A model generated the notes under the pieces. That model had not been told where the DNA came from. It saw nothing but the letters and a program-made list of their open reading frames with translations, and searched no databases. The translations under genes were made by a program, and so were the position numbers. Source: Wolbachia endosymbiont of Encarsia formosa (GTDB lineage: Bacteria > Pseudomonadota > Alphaproteobacteria > Rickettsiales > Anaplasmataceae). Taken from it: a stretch of DNA of 64,000 bases. The first letter of the stretch is position 1. The number at the start of each line of letters is the position of its first letter. The DNA is taken from the NCBI RefSeq assembly GCF_039540065.1, contig NZ_CP154278.1, positions 558,001-622,000 on the forward strand, written 5' to 3'. Below, piece after piece: positions 59,936 to 64,000 of this stretch.

Positions 59936-60544
59936 GACTACTTCTTAAATCATAACTACTTAAAGGAGTATCTACTTCTCTATTAACTAAATTAATATTT
60001 GCCCCTTCTTTAAGTAAAAGTTTTATTACTTCTTTATCGTCTTCACCGCCGCCCATACCACCAACGCAATGAAGTGGAGTATTTCCCTCATCATCTGCTA
60101 AGTTAACAGCAGCTCCTCTAACAAATAACTATGTCCTCCTTCTGCTGCAATATGTAAAGGAGTCTGCATCTGATGGTTCGCTGCATTGATATTTGCCCTT
60201 TTTTAAGCAACAACTCCACTGTATTTTTATGACGGAATTAGCAGTCTCTTCTATATTGACCCACACACCATTATCTTTTATATAACCGCTATGCGCAGTT
60301 AAATGTAAAGAGGTATTTCCAAAATTATCTACTGAGTTGACATCTGTTCCTATTTTTATCAAATACTCTGCTAGATCTACATAGCCACGCTGAGCAGCAT
60401 GATGTAAAGGGCCATCCCATGCTTATCTACTGAATGTACACTCGCTTCAGCGTTTATTAATCTTTCAGCTTCTTCTATATTATTACTAAGAACAGCACTG
60501 AAAAGCTGCTCATTATTCCATTCATAATTTACCTCACAACTCAT
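59936..60544 (-). pseudogene. Ankyrin-repeat gene, frameshifted and truncated by IS630-X
   Basis: Starts at 60544 (MSCEVNYEWNNEQLFSAVLS) and encodes ankyrin repeats (PLHHAAQRGYVDLAEYLIKIG, FGNTSLHLTAHSGYI), with frameshifts near 60410, 60230 and 60130. A last part reads EVIKLLLKEGANINLVNREV and SSYDLRSSHLI up to the IS630 end near 59930. The 3' part is missing here and might be the ORF at 7686-8351 on the other side of the 50-kb unit. Confidence 0.65.
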
Positions 60545-60698
60545 TTTGACATATATGAAAATAATGTTTAAAGAATTTTTTCCTACAGTAATGAATTATT
60601 ATGAAGCTTGCATTTTCTGTCGCTTACTACTGGGATAGCTTGACAGTTGCAGTATATGTCTATCAATGATAAAATAAAGATCAGTTTATTTTGATACT

Positions 60699-61484
60699 AT
60701 GATTAGGTTACTCTTTGTTGCACTATTATTTTTTTGTGGTGGTGATGCACTTGCAAAACAGGAACCACGACCAATAGCTGGTGATAACCACATAAAGGTA
60801 ATGAATTATAATCCACAGGCTATACATAAGTACACGGGCTTTTATGGTTATCAATCCAGCATATTGTTTGAGCCAGGGGAGGTAATAGAGAGTCTTTCAA
60901 TGGGTGATGCAACCGGTTGGCAACTCCTTCCTCAAGGTAATAGATTATTTATTAAGCCTATAGATGATATTGCCGATACTAATGCAACTATAATTACCAA
61001 TAAAAGAGTTTATTATTTCGAGTTTCATGCTGAAGAAGCAAGCGGGCTAGATGATCCAAGGTTAGCATATGAAGTAAGGTTTCTTTATCCACTGTTCAAC
61101 AGTGATGAAATTTATTCAACGAGTAACGGTGATATTCTAGAGCAAGCTAGTCATACCACTATCCCTGATATAAGTGATATTGAGGTTATAAAGAAAGGCT
61201 TGAATTTTAACTATTCCATCTCGCACGTTAAAGGCAGTCAATCAATAATACCAATTAAGGTTTTTGATGACGGAAAATTTACATATCTACAATTTAATAA
61301 AATAAACTCTGATTTCCCTGCAGTTTTTATGGTTGATTCTGCAGGATATGAATCCTTGATAAATTTTCGTACAGTTGATGACTACCTGATAATTGAAAGA
61401 GTAAGCTCGGTATTTACCTTAAGAAACGGATCAAGTACAGTCTGCCTGTTTAATGAAAACATACCTTTCAAAAAAGGTAAGTGA
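60699..61484 (+). CDS. virB9: Type IV secretion protein VirB9 paralogue
   Basis: The 261-residue periplasmic protein has a signal peptide (MIRLLFVALLFFCGGDALA), then the N-terminal VirB9/CagX domain with VMNYNPQAIHKYTGFYGYQS and FEPGEVIESLSMGDATGW. The C-terminal domain contains KGLNFNYSISHVKG, FTYLQFNK, FPAVFMVD and FRTVDDYLIIER. VirB9 forms the outer-membrane core ring of the T4SS with VirB7 and VirB10. No other vir gene is adjacent, matching the known extra stand-alone virB9 in Rickettsiales. Confidence 0.9.
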   Translation: MIRLLFVALLFFCGGDALAKQEPRPIAGDNHIKVMNYNPQAIHKYTGFYGYQSSILFEPGEVIESLSMGDATGWQLLPQGNRLFIKPIDDIADTNATIITNKRVYYFEFHAEEASGLDDPRLAYEVRFLYPLFNSDEIYSTSNGDILEQASHTTIPDISDIEVIKKGLNFNYSISHVKGSQSIIPIKVFDDGKFTYLQFNKINSDFPAVFMVDSAGYESLINFRTVDDYLIIERVSSVFTLRNGSSTVCLFNENIPFKKGK

Positions 61485-61491
61485 TTAAAGG

Positions 61492-62085
61492 CTATAGTAT
61501 TCTTATAGGTGCAAAATTCTTTCTATGGTGCTTCGTAATTCCATGAAGGCCAATAGCGCTGAGGTGTTCTTTTGTTCCATATCCTTTATTTTTATACCAA
61601 TTATATTGAGGATGTTTATTATGCAATTCTTCCATAAGCCGATCTCTTGTAACTTTTGCAACGATTGAAGCGGCTGCAATTGATATACTTAAACTATCAC
61701 CATTCACTACAGACTTTGTTTGCCATTTCACTTCAAGTGGTTGGTTACCATCAACTAACACATAATCTAGTTCTAAATCTAAATTTACCAGCGCACGTTT
61801 CATTGAAAGCTTTGTTGCTTGCAAGATATTGTATGAGTCTATCTCCTCTACACTTGCCATTCCTATACCAAATTTTGCAACAGACGTTATTTTTTCGTAT
61901 AGAACTTGCCTACACTTAGGGGTTAGCTTTTTTGAGTCGTTTATTCCATCAATAACCGTATCTCTATCAGTAAATATTACAGCTGCAGATATCACTGGAC
62001 CGGCAAGCGGACCTCTTCCAACTTCATCTACTCCTGCTATAATTCCTGATAATGTATTTTCTAATGTGAAATCTAGATATTTCAT
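61492..62085 (-). CDS. rnhB: Ribonuclease HII
   Basis: I start at the ATG at 62085 (MKYLDFTLENTLSGIIAGVD), with ribosome site aggaac just upstream, giving 197 residues; a longer frame from 62172 lies inside mraY and lacks support. The enzyme removes ribonucleotides from DNA. Catalytic acidic residues are in GVDEVGRGPLAG, SKKLTPK..YE, and VDGNQPL; the GYGTKEHLSAI and GITKHHRKNF motifs complete the family pattern. It begins 5 bp after the mraY stop, so the two form an operon. Confidence 0.94.
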   Translation of the reverse strand: MKYLDFTLENTLSGIIAGVDEVGRGPLAGPVISAAVIFTDRDTVIDGINDSKKLTPKCRQVLYEKITSVAKFGIGMASVEEIDSYNILQATKLSMKRALVNLDLELDYVLVDGNQPLEVKWQTKSVVNGDSLSISIAAASIVAKVTRDRLMEELHNKHPQYNWYKNKGYGTKEHLSAIGLHGITKHHRKNFAPIRIL

Positions 62086-62090
62086 AGTTC

Positions 62091-63083
62091 CTATAATAAG
62101 AAAGTTAAAGAAAAAATCGAACAAACGATAGAAATTATCCAAAATTTTATAACTATTGTATTTTCTGACCACCCTTTCTTTTCAAAGTGATGATGTATTG
62201 GTGTCATAAGGAAAATTCTTCTTCCTGCTCCATATCTAAATTTTGTATATTTAAAATATGATACCTGAATAATCACAGATAAAGTCTCTATTACAAAGAT
62301 TATTCCAATAACGGCAAAAAGCATTTCTTTTTTAATTAGAACACTAGTGAGTCCTAAAGCTGCACCGATTGATAGGCTTCCAACATCACCCATAAATATT
62401 TTTGCTGGATGTGTGTTAAACCACAAGAAACTTAAAATAGCTCCTATAAATGCAATGCAGAATAAAGTAATGTTTACATCTGCCTGAGTTATGTATGCAA
62501 TTAGCCCCAAAAAAGCAAAGGAAGTAATGGCTTGAGTTGCAACAAGGCCATCTAGGCCATCTGTAAGATTCACAGCATTAGAAGAGCCGACAATTACAAA
62601 TGCAGCAAACGGAAGATATAGATAGCCAAGGTCGATTGCTACTTCTCTAAATAGAGAAATTTTTGTAAAACCTTCAGCAGATTGTAGCTTAAGTATAAAC
62701 ATACAGACCAGAGTAACGACAAACTGAATAAGTATTTTGGTTTTTGCACTTAAACCTCGGTGGTGATTTGTCTTCAATTTTAAATAGTCATCAATAAATC
62801 CAAGTAGAGCAAAAAATAGAGTTATAAATACCAGCAATGAAATTTCTGGTGTTAATTGAGTCCAAAGCAGGATTGGTAATAAAGCAGAAGTTAGTATTAT
62901 TATTCCACCCATAGGTGGTATATTCTTTTTTGTTATTAAATGACTTTCTGGTCCATATGATCTGATTGGTTGTCCATCTTTACTTATCTTTTTTAGAAGT
63001 TTTATAAAATAGGGAAAGAGAATAAACCCAAAAATAAATGAGATAAAAAACGTCTTTGTAGCTGAGATCACTTGCCTATTCAA
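62091..63083 (-). CDS. mraY: Phospho-N-acetylmuramoyl-pentapeptide transferase MraY
   Basis: The 330-residue membrane enzyme makes lipid I from UDP-MurNAc-pentapeptide and undecaprenyl phosphate. About ten helices are visible. Catalytic motifs are LLGFIDDYLKLK (Asp-Asp), NAVNLTDGLDGLV, KIFMGDVGSLSIGA and the C-terminal TPIHHHFEKKGW. It is not in a mur cluster; rnhB follows directly. Confidence 0.96.
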   Translation of the reverse strand: MNRQVISATKTFFISFIFGFILFPYFIKLLKKISKDGQPIRSYGPESHLITKKNIPPMGGIIILTSALLPILLWTQLTPEISLLVFITLFFALLGFIDDYLKLKTNHHRGLSAKTKILIQFVVTLVCMFILKLQSAEGFTKISLFREVAIDLGYLYLPFAAFVIVGSSNAVNLTDGLDGLVATQAITSFAFLGLIAYITQADVNITLFCIAFIGAILSFLWFNTHPAKIFMGDVGSLSIGAALGLTSVLIKKEMLFAVIGIIFVIETLSVIIQVSYFKYTKFRYGAGRRIFLMTPIHHHFEKKGWSENTIVIKFWIISIVCSIFSLTFLL

Positions 63084-63228
63084 AATTAACTAGATATTAT
63101 ACCAAAAGCTTTACCTAATCTCAATTTATACCTTTTTAGCAGCTCATTTTAATTTATGGTAAATTAGTTATTGATTAATTATGACAAAGTCTGCATACTA
63201 ATATTTAGTTATTGGTCAGAGGTGATAT

Positions 63229-64000
63229 ATGTTGGATTATATTAAAAAGCTTTTGAGGGCTACTGCAGTATCTGATGATGAGAATATCGTTAGAAATCCT
63301 TACACAGATATGGTAGGAGAACCTTCTTTTGGTGATGAAGTTTTTTCAAAGTTGAGTAAGGAAAAAAGGTCAGAAGAGCATCTTGTTCTTCTGAAGGTAA
63401 AAGCTAATAGCTCTAGCTCTGTTACAACTTTAACAGAAGGATCGTATAGTACTCAGAGTGCAGTATCAGGTAAGAACGAGCGTGGATATATCAAATTAGA
63501 CAGTGATGAAGAATGGGATAAATTCTTTGATTTACAGAATGATTCTGACACTAATACTACAAACAAAGAACCTTTTTCTCCGAAGAAAGGAGAATCTCAC
63601 TATCATGGTAAAGAGATTGTAGGCAAGATTGCTGACCAAATTAAGGCAGAGATATCGAAGGTATATACCATAGAGTCCATAATGATAAAAGAAGGCAAAA
63701 GGGAAGGTAATATTGTTTATCCTACCGTGAGAGTTGTGCTACATGCCAATAAAGAAGGAATAGATATAGCTAAACTTCTAGGCGGTAGTATATGTAAAGA
63801 GTATGGTGTAAGAACAATTACATTTTGTCATCCTAATCAAGAAAAAAAGAGAGGGGCATGTTGCTATATTAATAATGATAGTGATAATGAGGAAAGAGTT
63901 TATGAAATAATTAGTGGGTTATATGAAATGACTTTAAAGTGGTGTGTTGATGGAAGAAAATGCAAAATTAAAGTTAACATTGACGGTAAGAATGGTGTAA
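63229..64000 (+). CDS. Hypothetical protein, 5' part only (runs off the window)
   Basis: An ATG at 63229 with an upstream agaggtgat opens a frame that has no stop before the window ends, giving at least 257 residues (MLDYIKKLLRATAVSDDENI). The first 130 residues are polar and serine/aspartate-rich. A folded-looking part follows (GKIADQIKAEISKVYTIESI, IVYPTVRVVLHANKEGIDIA). No membrane span and no recognised family. Confidence 0.6.
   Translation, partial: MLDYIKKLLRATAVSDDENIVRNPYTDMVGEPSFGDEVFSKLSKEKRSEEHLVLLKVKANSSSSVTTLTEGSYSTQSAVSGKNERGYIKLDSDEEWDKFFDLQNDSDTNTTNKEPFSPKKGESHYHGKEIVGKIADQIKAEISKVYTIESIMIKEGKREGNIVYPTVRVVLHANKEGIDIAKLLGGSICKEYGVRTITFCHPNQEKKRGACCYINNDSDNEERVYEIISGLYEMTLKWCVDGRKCKIKVNIDGKNGV

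Noticed and set aside
62086-62172. Longer N-terminus for ribonuclease HII
   Set aside because: The extra codons lie in the mraY coding region, and the ATG at 62085 has its own ribosome site and the expected family length.

Overview
The window is AT-rich chromosomal DNA from a Wolbachia endosymbiont (Rickettsiales, Alphaproteobacteria). I infer this from the gene set: ankyrin-repeat proteins, a stand-alone VirB9, a type I secretion ABC exporter, WSP-type outer-membrane protein remnants, the mitochondrial-like complex I accessory subunits NDUFA12 and NDUFS4, and Coq7. Dispersed palindromic repeats of the 'cattccagcgcgtgacgctgg' type and the very high load of insertion sequences (IS) and broken genes point the same way. 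Supergroup and strain cannot be settled from the sequence alone.

Layout. 1-8,350: lone large terminase, an ankyrin/membrane protein, cysteine desulfurase, RodA, an MnhD-type antiporter subunit, NDUFA12-MlaD, and a hypothetical that may be the tail of a split ankyrin gene. 8,376-11,270: IS630 3' end, Tn5-like IS4-family element (copy 1), a second IS630 and an IS5 remnant. 12,079-24,184: housekeeping genes (purF, coq7, udg, def, ftsA, map, an MFS transporter, rsmH, NDUFS4, rplY, pth) with degraded hypotheticals between them. 24,218-26,005: copy 2 of the Tn5-like IS between two IS630 3' ends. 26,593-35,650: secD, hemC-murB-gltP-pyrE, a broken coiled-coil gene, ligA. 35,636-38,785: nest of IS481, IS256 and IS4 elements. 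38,944-57,534: broken hypotheticals, pdhC, type I exporter, two ankyrin ORFs split at an A8 tract, tsaD, WSP-family remnants, a putative zinc peptidase, a PleC-like histidine kinase, argD and two large hypotheticals. 57,541-60,544: copy 3 of the Tn5-like IS, the 5' part of an IS630 and a broken ankyrin gene. 60,699-64,000: virB9, rnhB, mraY and a hypothetical running off the end.

The most striking structure is at the largest scale. The outer flanks of IS copies 1 and 3 carry the same 9-bp sequence (GATTGAGGT at 8534-8542 and 59069-59077). The inner flanks match neither each other nor the outer ones. The IS630 reading frame left of copy 1 continues exactly into the IS630 fragment right of copy 3. 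The whole 50.5 kb from 8,543 to 59,068, full of essential genes, therefore has the form of a composite transposon, or of a circle re-integrated through IS homology, sitting inside an IS630 that itself lies beside a broken ankyrin gene.

Three of the IS/target junction types fall in the conserved D-x-N codons of IS630 transposases, in the same codon register, which suggests target-specific insertion. All three copies share the same frameshift and two stop codons, so they must move in trans or spread by recombination. Other themes are palindromic repeats inserted in frame in RsmH and in the pyruvate dehydrogenase E2, gene breaks at A8 tracts, and genes broken by single in-frame stops. I found no tRNA, rRNA or CRISPR array.
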